A program made the position numbers and the translations under genes. Under the pieces are notes generated by a model. It worked only from the letters and a program-made list of their open reading frames with translations. It was not told the origin of the DNA and ran no database searches. Positions 1 through 8,153 of a DNA stretch of 64,000 nt are shown here, in pieces (the first letter of the stretch is position 1; the number at the start of each line of letters is the position of its first letter). Origin of the DNA: Treponema bryantii (GTDB lineage Bacteria > Spirochaetota > Spirochaetia > Treponematales > Treponemataceae); the NCBI RefSeq assembly GCF_036492245.1, contig NZ_AP025286.1, forward strand, positions 2,542,001 to 2,606,000, in the 5' to 3' direction.

Positions 1-1402
1 CTTTTGTCTTTTCATAAACTGCAGGATTTACCAGAACAAATACAACAGGATTTCTGCTGTAAACATATTTCTTCAGATACTCATCAATATCTTTCTTTTC
101 AATTGTTTTAAAATTTTCTGAGCGATTCAGATAATAATCACTTGTAGCATAAGCCCAGTAATAAGAAAGTGTTGAAATAAGAGAATCTGCAGTTTCTGTT
201 TCCCATGCCTGATTATCTTTTAGAGTCTGAAGCAGAAGCTCTCGTTTTTCCTTAGTTTCAAGAGATTTGTCTTTTTCAATTGCAGGAAAAGCTTTTTTAG
301 TTACAGTCTCATAATAATCTTTTGCACGCTGAGGCATATTTTTTTCAGGATTATTAGCCATAGCATTAAAAGTCATAATACCATGATGGCGATATACCTG
401 ATATCCACCCCAGATATATGAGCTGTCCGGAATCTGAAGTTTTTTATTCTTCATAATAGTTTTTGTATAAGCACCATTAGGATCACGCATTATCTGAGAA
501 AGAGTCTCACCTACAGCGACATCCTTTATATCAAAATCAGAATCAGTTCCATGAATGGCAATTTGAATCTGTGCAAGCTGAGGAGAAATTTCATTATGAG
601 GAATTACACAATATAAAGGAGCATCCAAAGGATTTGCAGCATAAGGTTCACCAGCCTCTGCCCATGGATCAGGTCCTCTATTCCAATTTCCATACACCTT
701 CTTTACAAGTTCATAAGCTTCATCAGGATTTACATCACCACCAACAAAAACTGCTGCATTATTTGGAATGTAGTATTTATTCTGAATTTCGCGAAGCTGT
801 TCAACTGTTGCATTCTGAATATTTTCTACAGGACCACATGGGTCAAAAGTCCATGGAGCTTCCGGGAAAAGACTTTTTACAGAAAAATAAAAAATCTGCT
901 CAGATGGCTGACTATAATATCCCTGTATTTCAGAAATAACAACTTTCTTTTCATCTTCAAATTCTTTCGGATCCATAAGAGGTTCACGGATTGCATAACT
1001 CCAGAATTCAAGGCCATTCTCAAACTGATCTACAGGAACTGTAATAAAATAATTAACACGGTCAACCGAAGTTATACCGTTCCAGTCTGATACTCCCATG
1101 TTATTAAGGGCTGTCTGCATAGCCTGGCTGTTAGCATATTTTGAGTTACCCTTAAACATCATGTGTTCGTACAAATGAAAGAGGCCCGCATTTTCTTTTG
1201 TCTGAGCAATAGAACCAGCGCGAACTGCAATTTCAATATTAACAAGCGGTGCAGAGTGATTTTCTGCAACAAAAACCGACAAACCGTTCTCGAGCTTGTA
1301 ATAATACAAATGCTCAATTGATGTTTCTTCTGCAAAGAGCTGAAGAATTGAGAAGATGATCAGCACAACTAAGGCTGACTTTTTTTTAAATCGTGTTTTC
1401 AT
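1..1402 (-). CDS. M16 family zinc metallopeptidase (insulinase/pitrilysin-like), N-terminal part
   Basis: Open reading frame read leftward from an ATG at 1402 and running off the left edge, so about 467 N-terminal residues are visible. It begins with a signal peptide (basic MKTRFKKK, then a hydrophobic stretch to about residue 24), implying export. The inverted zinc motif HLYEH (H76, E79, H80) is the HxxEH signature of M16 peptidases, where the two His bind zinc and Glu activates water; a downstream Glu near residue 155 is the likely third ligand. A Shine-Dalgarno AAGGAAG lies 8 nt before the ATG. The family cleaves peptides in a clamshell chamber; many bacterial members have a second, inactive M16 half, which would lie outside this window. 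Substrate unknown. Confidence 0.9.
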   Translation of the reverse strand, partial: MKTRFKKKSALVVLIIFSILQLFAEETSIEHLYYYKLENGLSVFVAENHSAPLVNIEIAVRAGSIAQTKENAGLFHLYEHMMFKGNSKYANSQAMQTALNNMGVSDWNGITSVDRVNYFITVPVDQFENGLEFWSYAIREPLMDPKEFEDEKKVVISEIQGYYSQPSEQIFYFSVKSLFPEAPWTFDPCGPVENIQNATVEQLREIQNKYYIPNNAAVFVGGDVNPDEAYELVKKVYGNWNRGPDPWAEAGEPYAANPLDAPLYCVIPHNEISPQLAQIQIAIHGTDSDFDIKDVAVGETLSQIMRDPNGAYTKTIMKNKKLQIPDSSYIWGGYQVYRHHGIMTFNAMANNPEKNMPQRAKDYYETVTKKAFPAIEKDKSLETKEKRELLLQTLKDNQAWETETADSLISTLSYYWAYATSDYYLNRSENFKTIEKKDIDEYLKKYVYSRNPVVFVLVNPAVYEKTK

Positions 1403-1432
1403 AAATTCACTTCCTTACAAACAAATTTTTAC

Positions 1433-1462
1433 ACTACTGTATTATTTGTATAATACAGTAGT
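1433..1462. repeat. 13-bp perfect inverted repeat in divergent promoter region
   Basis: ACTACTGTATTAT (1433-1445) and its exact reverse complement (1450-1462) flank a 4-nt loop, 30 bp upstream of the M16 peptidase start and between divergent genes. There is no following T-run, so an operator is more likely than a terminator. The arms contain TATTAT/ATAATA, which could be the peptidase's -10 box. The regulator is not identified. Confidence 0.55.
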
Positions 1463-1510
1463 ACAATTAACATATCAATATACTATAATGACAGTTTGAA
1501 GTCACTTTAG

Positions 1511-1539
1511 TTACATATTTTTTGAATAATCTGTATAAT
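1511..1539 (+). promoter_or_regulatory. candidate sigma70 promoter for the ABC-F gene
   Basis: A perfect -10 TATAAT (1534-1539) lies 17 bp after a weak -35 TTACAT (1511-1516). It gives a leader of about 25 nt that contains the GGAG ribosome-binding site of the ABC-F gene. Confidence 0.45.
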
Positions 1540-1571
1540 GGCAAAAAATCGATAATTACACGGAGTAAACC

Positions 1572-3620
1572 TTGAACATTCTTTCCATAAATAATCTGGC
1601 AAAAATCGGGCGTGAAAAACCGCTTTTTACAGGAGTAACCTTTGGTATTCAGGAAGGTGAAAAAGCAGCCCTGATTGGCCGGAACGGAACTGGAAAGTCT
1701 ACCCTGCTCGCTACAATAGCCGGCGTTCTTGTACCAGATGAAGGAACTGTAGTTATAAATAAAGAGGCCGGAGTTTCTTACCTGCCACAGACTCCATCTT
1801 TTAATCCGGACGATACAATCCGTGAACATATTTTTAAGAACAATTCTCCAAAGCTTGCGGTAATCCGTGAGTATGAGGAAATCTGCGAGGAGATGGGGAC
1901 TAAAGAACAGTCCGCAGGCCTTCAGACCCGTTACGAGCAGATTATGCACAAAATGGACAGCGGCGACCTCTGGAATTACGAAGCTCAGATCAGTTCAATT
2001 TTAAGCACACTCGGAATTACAGATATGACCCGCCGCATGGGAACACTTTCCGGCGGAATGTGTAAAAAAGTTGCACTCGCTCAGGTACTCGTAGAAGATA
2101 CAAAACTTCTGCTCCTCGACGAGCCTACAAACCACCTCGACATCACAACAATTTTCTGGCTCCAGAATTACCTGCACGATACAAAACGCTCCATTCTCAT
2201 GGTTACCCACGACCGCTGGTTCTTAGACGCTGTTTGTACAAATATCTACGAGCTCGCACGCAACAAACTCAAGCTCTACGTTGGTAACTACAGCCAGTAC
2301 CTCGAGAAAAAAGAAACCGAAGCTGAGATAGAAGCAAACACCGAACGCCGCATAGAGTCCGTTCTCCGCTTTGAACGCGAGTGGCTTCTGCGTGGTCCGT
2401 GTGCCCGCGGTACAAAAATTAAAGCCCGCATCCAGCGCGACGAGCAGCTCATAAACCGCGAAAAGTTTCAGGCCGATAAGGGTTTTACCTTTGAGGTTAA
2501 AGGAAAAAGGCTCGGTGGCAAAGTACTCGAACTTCACGGCATTTCAAAGAATTATCCAAAAGGTTATGTAGGAACAAATGAAGGGGAAAGCCTTCCCCTC
2601 GCTCCAGCCGCGTCTTCCGCTACCCCTTCTAACGGGGGACACCCCCGTAACGCCCCCGAGTATGTTCCGGTTATAAAGAACTTCTCCTATATCTTTACAA
2701 AGGGACAGAAAATAGGAATTTTCGGCGACAACGGTTCTGGTAAATCAACCTTCCTTAATATTATAACCGGTCAGATTGCTCCGGACAGTGGAACTGTAGT
2801 TGTCGGAGAAAACACAAAGTTCGGCTACTACACACAGAACCCGGTTTTCAAAAATACAAATCTCACCGTACTTGAATACATAAAAGAAACCGCCGAACAT
2901 ATGACACTCAACGACGGCAAAAAAGAAGTGAGCGCTACAAAGTTCCTTGAAGAATTCGGATTTGAAGGAAAGATTCAGCACAGCCCGGTAAGCACACTCA
3001 GCGGTGGTGAGCGCAAGAGACTTTATCTTGTAAGACTTCTTCTTGAAAACCCAAACTTCCTCGTCCTCGACGAACCTACAAACGACTTTGATATTTTTAC
3101 AATGAATATTCTCGAGCAGTTCCTCGAAGGTTATCAGGGATGTCTGCTGCTCGTCAGCCACGACCGCTATTTTATGGACAAAACCGTAGACAGTCTTTTC
3201 ATCATGGAAGAAGACGGAAATATCAGCGGCTTTGTTGGAAAATGTTCGGAGTATATTGATTACCGCGAAGAAAAACGAAAAGAAGAAAAAGAAGATTCGT
3301 CACGAACTTCAGCCAACTCAACTGCCGGGGGCGTTGCGGGGGTGTCCCCCGCTGGAGAGGGTGGCGAGCAACGAAGTGCGAGCCAGGGGGAGACTTCCCC
3401 CTCTTCTCAAAAGAAAAAACTTTCTTTCAAGGAACAAAAAGAATTCGAACAGTTGAACGAAGAAATCCCGGCGCTCGAAGCAGAACAAAAATCGCTTGAA
3501 GAAAAAATGGCCTCAAGCGATTTTGAAAAAGTCCGCGTTGCCGGAGAACGCTATAAAGAAATCGAAGCGCTGCTCGAAGAAAAGTATCCGCGCTGGGAAG
3601 AACTGGCAGAGCGGGCTTAA
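1572..3620 (+). CDS. ABC-F family ATPase (Uup/EttA-like)
   Basis: Soluble protein with two ATP-binding cassettes and no membrane segments. It belongs to the ABC-F class, which acts on the ribosome rather than in transport. Walker A GRNGTGKST is near residue 36 and GDNGSGKST near residue 386; LSGGMCKK and LSGGERKR are the signatures, each followed by a Walker B ending LLDEPTNHLD or VLDEPTNDFD. A charged coiled-coil tail resembles Uup. The start is TTG with GGAG seven nt upstream; no better ATG exists. Oddities: two GC-rich palindromic repeats are translated within it, one in the beta1-beta2 loop of the second cassette (about residues 337-362) and one, inverted, between that cassette and the tail (about 586-611). 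Its stop overlaps that of the convergent FtsH-like gene. The exact subfamily is uncertain. Confidence 0.9.
   Translation: MNILSINNLAKIGREKPLFTGVTFGIQEGEKAALIGRNGTGKSTLLATIAGVLVPDEGTVVINKEAGVSYLPQTPSFNPDDTIREHIFKNNSPKLAVIREYEEICEEMGTKEQSAGLQTRYEQIMHKMDSGDLWNYEAQISSILSTLGITDMTRRMGTLSGGMCKKVALAQVLVEDTKLLLLDEPTNHLDITTIFWLQNYLHDTKRSILMVTHDRWFLDAVCTNIYELARNKLKLYVGNYSQYLEKKETEAEIEANTERRIESVLRFEREWLLRGPCARGTKIKARIQRDEQLINREKFQADKGFTFEVKGKRLGGKVLELHGISKNYPKGYVGTNEGESLPLAPAASSATPSNGGHPRNAPEYVPVIKNFSYIFTKGQKIGIFGDNGSGKSTFLNIITGQIAPDSGTVVVGENTKFGYYTQNPVFKNTNLTVLEYIKETAEHMTLNDGKKEVSATKFLEEFGFEGKIQHSPVSTLSGGERKRLYLVRLLLENPNFLVLDEPTNDFDIFTMNILEQFLEGYQGCLLLVSHDRYFMDKTVDSLFIMEEDGNISGFVGKCSEYIDYREEKRKEEKEDSSRTSANSTAGGVAGVSPAGEGGEQRSASQGETSPSSQKKKLSFKEQKEFEQLNEEIPALEAEQKSLEEKMASSDFEKVRVAGERYKEIEALLEEKYPRWEELAERA
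2580..2658 (+). repeat. palindromic repeat family A, copy 1 (in frame in ABC-F)
   Basis: GC-rich unit with two hairpins: GGGGAA-AGCC-TTCCCC and ACGGGGG-ACA-CCCCCGT, joined by a GCTCCAGCCGC...CTTCCGC spacer. It is a multiple of three in effect and has no stop, adding a peptide that starts SLPLAPAA. Four more copies lie at 3325, 20173, 33071 and 48832. Confidence 0.85.
3325..3406 (-). repeat. palindromic repeat family A, copy 2 (inverted, in frame in ABC-F)
   Basis: Same element in opposite orientation to copy 1. On the minus strand it reads AGGGGGAAGTCTCCCCCT, a GGCTCG...CTTCG spacer, then GCGGGGGACACCCCCGC and AACGCCCCC. Translated on the plus strand it gives a Gly/Ser/Ala/Pro-rich linker before the C-terminal coiled coil. 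Confidence 0.8.
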
Positions 3621-4762
3621 CACTCCGAACACGCCGCTTTTACATCTGCAAGAGTGAACTCTGCGCGTCCTTCCTGTCCGGCACGTAAAGCGGCGCCGTT
3701 CAGTACGCTTTCAATTTTCGCACAGGAATATCCGTTGAACAGACGGGCAAGCACATCCGCAGTACACTCTGCTGCCGGCGCCTTCCCGCGTGTATACATT
3801 TCTACCAGCTTACGGCGGGCTGCCTCATCAGGATAAGGAACAGTGAGTTTTGCATCAAAACGGCCCGGGCGAATAAGAGCCGGGTCCAGCGCTTTAATGC
3901 TGTTTGTTGCAGCAATTACAAGTACACCATTCGAAGCTTCAAAACCGTCGAGTTCATTAAGAAGCGCTGTAACGATTCGTGTATTTTCAGTTTCAAGTGC
4001 TGAACCGTTGTAATTTCTGATTGTACCGATACCATCAAACTCATCAATAAAAACAATACAAGGAGCGCGACGGCGGGCCTTCTTAAAAAGCAGCTTTACC
4101 TTAAGCGGACCAATTGCCATGAACATACTTTCAAAATCAGTTGCTTTGGCAGGAATGAAATTTATTCGGGCCTCACCAGCAAGAGCCTTTGCAAAAAGAG
4201 TTTTTCCGTTTCCAGGTTCGCCTTCAAGAAGAATTCCCTTTGGCATACGAATTCCCTTCTTTGCATACTCAGCAGGCTTTTTCATAATCTCCATTACCTG
4301 CACCATATCGCGCTTAAGTTTATCCATACCGACAACGTCATCAAACTTTACGCCTGTTTTATGAACAACCTTAAAGGTATTCGGACTTATAAATTTTCTG
4401 AAGGCAATAAAAATCACACCAAAGAAAAAGAGGTAGAAAATCAAATCAAAAATCAAAGAAAGAATTTCTGTACCATCTTTAGCAACAGTCACCTCAATTG
4501 CACGCTTCATCAGTTCTTCCTGTAAAACAGGCGAATTAGGATTCTGTGTCTTAAACTTTTCCGAGTTGGTCTTAACTGAAAAATGAATTGTATTTCCTTC
4601 AAATTTTACAGAAGAAACATCTCCAGCTTCAACACACTGCCAGAAATCAACATACGAAACATTCTCTTCTTTATTATCAAAATAATTCCATGCAAAATAA
4701 CCGGCACAGCACAAAACTGCCGCAATCAAAATCACAAAAAATCTAACATTTATTTTCTTCAT
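3617..4762 (-). CDS. FtsH-like membrane AAA ATPase lacking the M41 protease domain
   Basis: 381 residues with FtsH architecture up to the end of the AAA module: TM1 (about 7-26), a small periplasmic domain with the FtsH-like YVDFWQCVEAGDVSSVKF, TM2 (about 101-122), then the ATPase. Walker A GEPGNGKT is at 181-188 and Walker B IVFIDEFD at 236-243; the second region of homology ends RPGRFD with arginine-finger candidates R298 and R301. The protein stops shortly after the lid helices, so the HExGH zinc protease (normally another 200 or so residues) is absent. No frameshift remnant follows, since the stop is shared base for base with the convergent ABC-F stop. Likely a membrane-anchored unfoldase or chaperone. 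A TATATT sits 6 nt before the ATG, possibly a leaderless start. Confidence 0.85.
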   Translation of the reverse strand: MKKINVRFFVILIAAVLCCAGYFAWNYFDNKEENVSYVDFWQCVEAGDVSSVKFEGNTIHFSVKTNSEKFKTQNPNSPVLQEELMKRAIEVTVAKDGTEILSLIFDLIFYLFFFGVIFIAFRKFISPNTFKVVHKTGVKFDDVVGMDKLKRDMVQVMEIMKKPAEYAKKGIRMPKGILLEGEPGNGKTLFAKALAGEARINFIPAKATDFESMFMAIGPLKVKLLFKKARRRAPCIVFIDEFDGIGTIRNYNGSALETENTRIVTALLNELDGFEASNGVLVIAATNSIKALDPALIRPGRFDAKLTVPYPDEAARRKLVEMYTRGKAPAAECTADVLARLFNGYSCAKIESVLNGAALRAGQEGRAEFTLADVKAACSEC

Positions 4763-4828
4763 ATATAAAATATATAAATTCGCAGTAAAAAAATAAAGTA
4801 AATTGCCACCGAAAAGCTTAAAACATGT

Positions 4829-4834
4829 TATACT
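4829..4834 (+). promoter_or_regulatory. extended -10 promoter element of the recCBD operon
   Basis: TATACT preceded by TG one base upstream (extended -10). No convincing -35 is seen. The predicted transcript would start near 4841, giving a leader of about 12 nt that begins with the GAGGGG ribosome-binding site. Confidence 0.5.
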
Positions 4835-4852
4835 ATATACGAGGGGCTTTTG

Positions 4853-7800
4853 ATGAAAAACGTTTATACTTCATGGGATCTTGATCTTCTTGCAGATAAA
4901 TTAACTGAACAAATCATGGAAAACTGGAAAACTCCTTTCAGTTCTCCGGCAGTCGTTTTTACTGACCCGAAGACAGAGCAGTGGTTCAAGCTTCACTGGC
5001 TCAAAAACAAGGGCACCGGCAATTCCATTCTGATGAATCTCAAAACCCTCCGAATCCAGCAGTTTCTTTTTGATCTGGTAACTCCTCAAAGCACTGAAGC
5101 CCATAGCGTTGAAAAGCTTTCTGTAGAACTTCTGCGTGATGTCATTATTAAAAAGCTCACAGAAAAAAATGCCGCAGGAAAATATTATTTTCAGACTCTT
5201 AACGCTCCAGAAGTTGAAACTTATATCACCGGCGGTTCTTCTGCAATCAACGCAAATCATCTTTATGATTTTTCTGAAACAATCGCCAGCCTTTTTATGG
5301 ATTATGAAGATGTCCGACCAGATACATTGAATGAAGTACTTGAAAAATCTCACTGGCAGAAAAAGCTTTATGATGAAGTAATTGGAACTGATGGAATTAA
5401 AATCAAAGATACCCGATATTTAACACTTTATCAGCTTGCTGAACAGAATAAAAAAACAAATAACGGTTCACTTGCTTTTAGCTGGCCGGACGAACGTCCT
5501 GTTTTTATTTTCGGTTTCTCCGGACTTGGTCAGATTTACCGCAGCATTCTGAATGACTTTTCAAAAGAGCATACTCTGGAAGTTTTTATCCAGACTTCTG
5601 ATGATAAAAATCAAGAAAATCAGCTGCTGGAAAAATGGGCAGTTTTTGGCCGGGAGCACCTTCAACTTTGGACAAAGGACACTCCGCCTCACAACCTGGA
5701 CATCAGCGTCTCACATTCTAAAACCGACACTATCCTCCACCGTATTCAAAAGTCCATCGCAGAAAACTCTACGCTGACAACAGAGCAATATTCCGAAGAA
5801 GATAATTCTCTTACCCTCACCGGAGCCCCTACCCGTCTTCGTGAAATTGAAGCAGTTCATTCAAAAATCTGTAAACTGCTGACACAGAATGACGGCACAC
5901 AACTTGGAGATATTCTCGTTGTTGCGCCTCAAATTCAGGAATATAAAACTGCAATCGAACAGGTATTTGATCAGACTGACCAGTACGCTGCAGATTCAAA
6001 CTTTCCTTACATTCCATATACAATTGCAGACTTTTCAGGCGAACGGTCACTGACTGCAGAGGCACTTCACATTCTTTTTGGAATTCTCAAAAAAGGCTAT
6101 CTGTGCCGCTCTGATGTTTTTGAACTTTTGCATAATTATCTTGTGCAGACTGTACGAAATATTTCCGATGAAGAAGTTTCTAACTGGGCAGACTGGGCCA
6201 CAAATCTGAATATTTACCGCGACCGTGAAAATCATGAAGAATGGCAGAAGGCTAAAAACCGTTTACTACTTGCCCGTCTCACAACAGACCTCACAGAAAC
6301 TAACGACTGTCAGTTTTTACCTTATGAATCAATGAGCACAGCAGACAGCAATTCTCTTTACAAGTTTATTCAGGTAGTGGATGAACTTGAAGAATGGGCT
6401 TCATATTCTGATAAAGAAAAACTAAACATTGACGACATCACTCAGCTTGAAATACTTCTCAAAAACTGGCTGCTTCTCAGCGACAATATTCCGGATGGAC
6501 TTTACAATGAAAGCCTTGTTTTCCAGAATGTTGTAGAAGAAATTGAACGACAGCGGCTTACCGCTGAACCTGAAGTTTTTTCAGACTGTTTTGCAAACGC
6601 TTTATTTGACCGTTCTGCAGCAGTTACACTTCACAGTGCAAATATTTTAACAAAAGGCGTTACCTTCGCAAACTTTGAATCAAACCGCGTCCTCTCAGCA
6701 AAGTATATTTTCTTTATGGGACTTGATTCAAAAAGCTTCCCCGGCGTAGACAGTGATAACGAACTTGATCTCAGAAAACTGAACGACGAACGTCAGCCAG
6801 GAGACGAATCAATTCCGTTGAAAAACAAAAACGCCTTCCTCTGCCAGCTCATGACTGCACGCGAAGGATTTTTTATCAGCTACGTAAATAAAAATCTTCA
6901 GAAAGATGAAGACTTTTTTATGTCTTCTGTTCTTAAGGATTTATTCGAAACAATTTATCCGTTAAACAAAAAATTAAAAAAGCAGATTTACGAAACTCAG
7001 ATAAATATTGATGAAGACCGTTTCTGGAGCGAGTTGTATACTCAGCGTGAATTCCGTAACAAGAAAAATTTCATCAAACTTCAGGAAAGCGATAACGAAA
7101 TAACGCAAACCGGAGAACAATCGCAGCACAACGCAATTCCACAAGACTCTGCTCTTGCATCAGACACTGCATCTGCACTTCCAGACCGTATAACAATAGG
7201 CCAGATGAAAGCCTTTCTTCAGGAACCGTTTATCTTTATGGTTAATCAGAAACTGAACAACAATTATGATGATGAAGAAAAAGAGCAGCTTGAATTTGAA
7301 CCTCTGGCACTGAATGCAAAAGTCAGTTCTGATATCAGAAAGTCATATATTCAATCCAGTCTCAAAAATGAAAACACAATTACAGCAGAAAGCATTTCCT
7401 TTGAACTGAATATTCATAATGCACTTCCTGATGATTTCTTTGGAGAAAAAGCAGCCGAGATAGTTCTGAAAAACAGCAAAACAATTCTTGAAGCAATACA
7501 GGCGTGCTCATTCACCAGCAATCTTGTCTTTAATGAAAATACAATGCTTCTGATTAAGCAGCTTCCAGGCATCACACCAAAAGACTGGTTTATTTCCGGA
7601 GAACTTGCCTGGTACAACAAAGATTTTAATCAGACAAAAATTATCAATACTCTTGAGCTTTCAAATTCAGAAAACGTTCTTACCGGTTATATAACTTCAC
7701 TTCTCCTGCTCGCTTCACAACCAGAAAGCGACACCAGTGAATACAGCATAACCTTGAATGCTGCCGTTCTCTCGGAAGGTCAGGCAAAGATTAAGCATCA

Positions 7801-8152
7801 GAAATACAAAACCACTCCAGAGTTTGCGCGAGCTATTCTGAACAAAATCTATAATGCAATGTTCATTTCACGGTTTAATAAAAGTGCACCTGCAAAACTT
7901 GTTCAGAATGATTTTAAGAAAAATGATGATGAACAGCTTTCGTTCCAGAACTTTAAGAATAAACTTATTGATTCTTATAACAACGGAGAATGGCAGTATT
8001 TTTCAAAACGAAAACTTTTTGATTTAGACAAAGACATCGGCTACTCTCATGAAAAATTTGCAGAAGAGTGGCAGACAGCAAAGGCTCATCAGGCAGAACT
8101 GATTCAATACATAGCACAGAGTGCTTCGCATATTACAGGCAGGGGAAAATAG
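4853..8152 (+). CDS. recC: RecBCD (exonuclease V) gamma subunit, RecC
   Basis: About 1,099 residues, the usual RecC length, and first gene of a recC-recB-recD operon. RecC is an inactivated helicase/nuclease that splits the duplex and scans for Chi. The N terminus has the RecC-like pattern of an ATPase fold without Walker A (FTDPKTEQWFKLHW; LKTLRIQQFLFDLV). A mid-region NRVLSAKYIFFMGLDSKSFP matches the RecC/AddB segment just before helicase motif VI. Near residue 780, ITIGQMKAFLQEPFIFMVNQ is the linker to the nuclease-like C-terminal domain. I chose the ATG at 4853 over an in-frame TTG at 4850 because GAGGGG lies 6 nt upstream. One base separates its stop from recB. Confidence 0.88.
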   Translation: MKNVYTSWDLDLLADKLTEQIMENWKTPFSSPAVVFTDPKTEQWFKLHWLKNKGTGNSILMNLKTLRIQQFLFDLVTPQSTEAHSVEKLSVELLRDVIIKKLTEKNAAGKYYFQTLNAPEVETYITGGSSAINANHLYDFSETIASLFMDYEDVRPDTLNEVLEKSHWQKKLYDEVIGTDGIKIKDTRYLTLYQLAEQNKKTNNGSLAFSWPDERPVFIFGFSGLGQIYRSILNDFSKEHTLEVFIQTSDDKNQENQLLEKWAVFGREHLQLWTKDTPPHNLDISVSHSKTDTILHRIQKSIAENSTLTTEQYSEEDNSLTLTGAPTRLREIEAVHSKICKLLTQNDGTQLGDILVVAPQIQEYKTAIEQVFDQTDQYAADSNFPYIPYTIADFSGERSLTAEALHILFGILKKGYLCRSDVFELLHNYLVQTVRNISDEEVSNWADWATNLNIYRDRENHEEWQKAKNRLLLARLTTDLTETNDCQFLPYESMSTADSNSLYKFIQVVDELEEWASYSDKEKLNIDDITQLEILLKNWLLLSDNIPDGLYNESLVFQNVVEEIERQRLTAEPEVFSDCFANALFDRSAAVTLHSANILTKGVTFANFESNRVLSAKYIFFMGLDSKSFPGVDSDNELDLRKLNDERQPGDESIPLKNKNAFLCQLMTAREGFFISYVNKNLQKDEDFFMSSVLKDLFETIYPLNKKLKKQIYETQINIDEDRFWSELYTQREFRNKKNFIKLQESDNEITQTGEQSQHNAIPQDSALASDTASALPDRITIGQMKAFLQEPFIFMVNQKLNNNYDDEEKEQLEFEPLALNAKVSSDIRKSYIQSSLKNENTITAESISFELNIHNALPDDFFGEKAAEIVLKNSKTILEAIQACSFTSNLVFNENTMLLIKQLPGITPKDWFISGELAWYNKDFNQTKIINTLELSNSENVLTGYITSLLLLASQPESDTSEYSITLNAAVLSEGQAKIKHQKYKTTPEFARAILNKIYNAMFISRFNKSAPAKLVQNDFKKNDDEQLSFQNFKNKLIDSYNNGEWQYFSKRKLFDLDKDIGYSHEKFAEEWQTAKAHQAELIQYIAQSASHITGRGK

Positions 8153-8153
8153 A

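Noticed and set aside
571-939. 122-codon plus-strand frame rich in His and Gln
   Set aside because: It is the antisense shadow of the M16 peptidase.
8121-8153. GTG start for recB inside recC
   Set aside because: The ATG at 8154 has AGGGG at proper distance and gives the usual RecB start.
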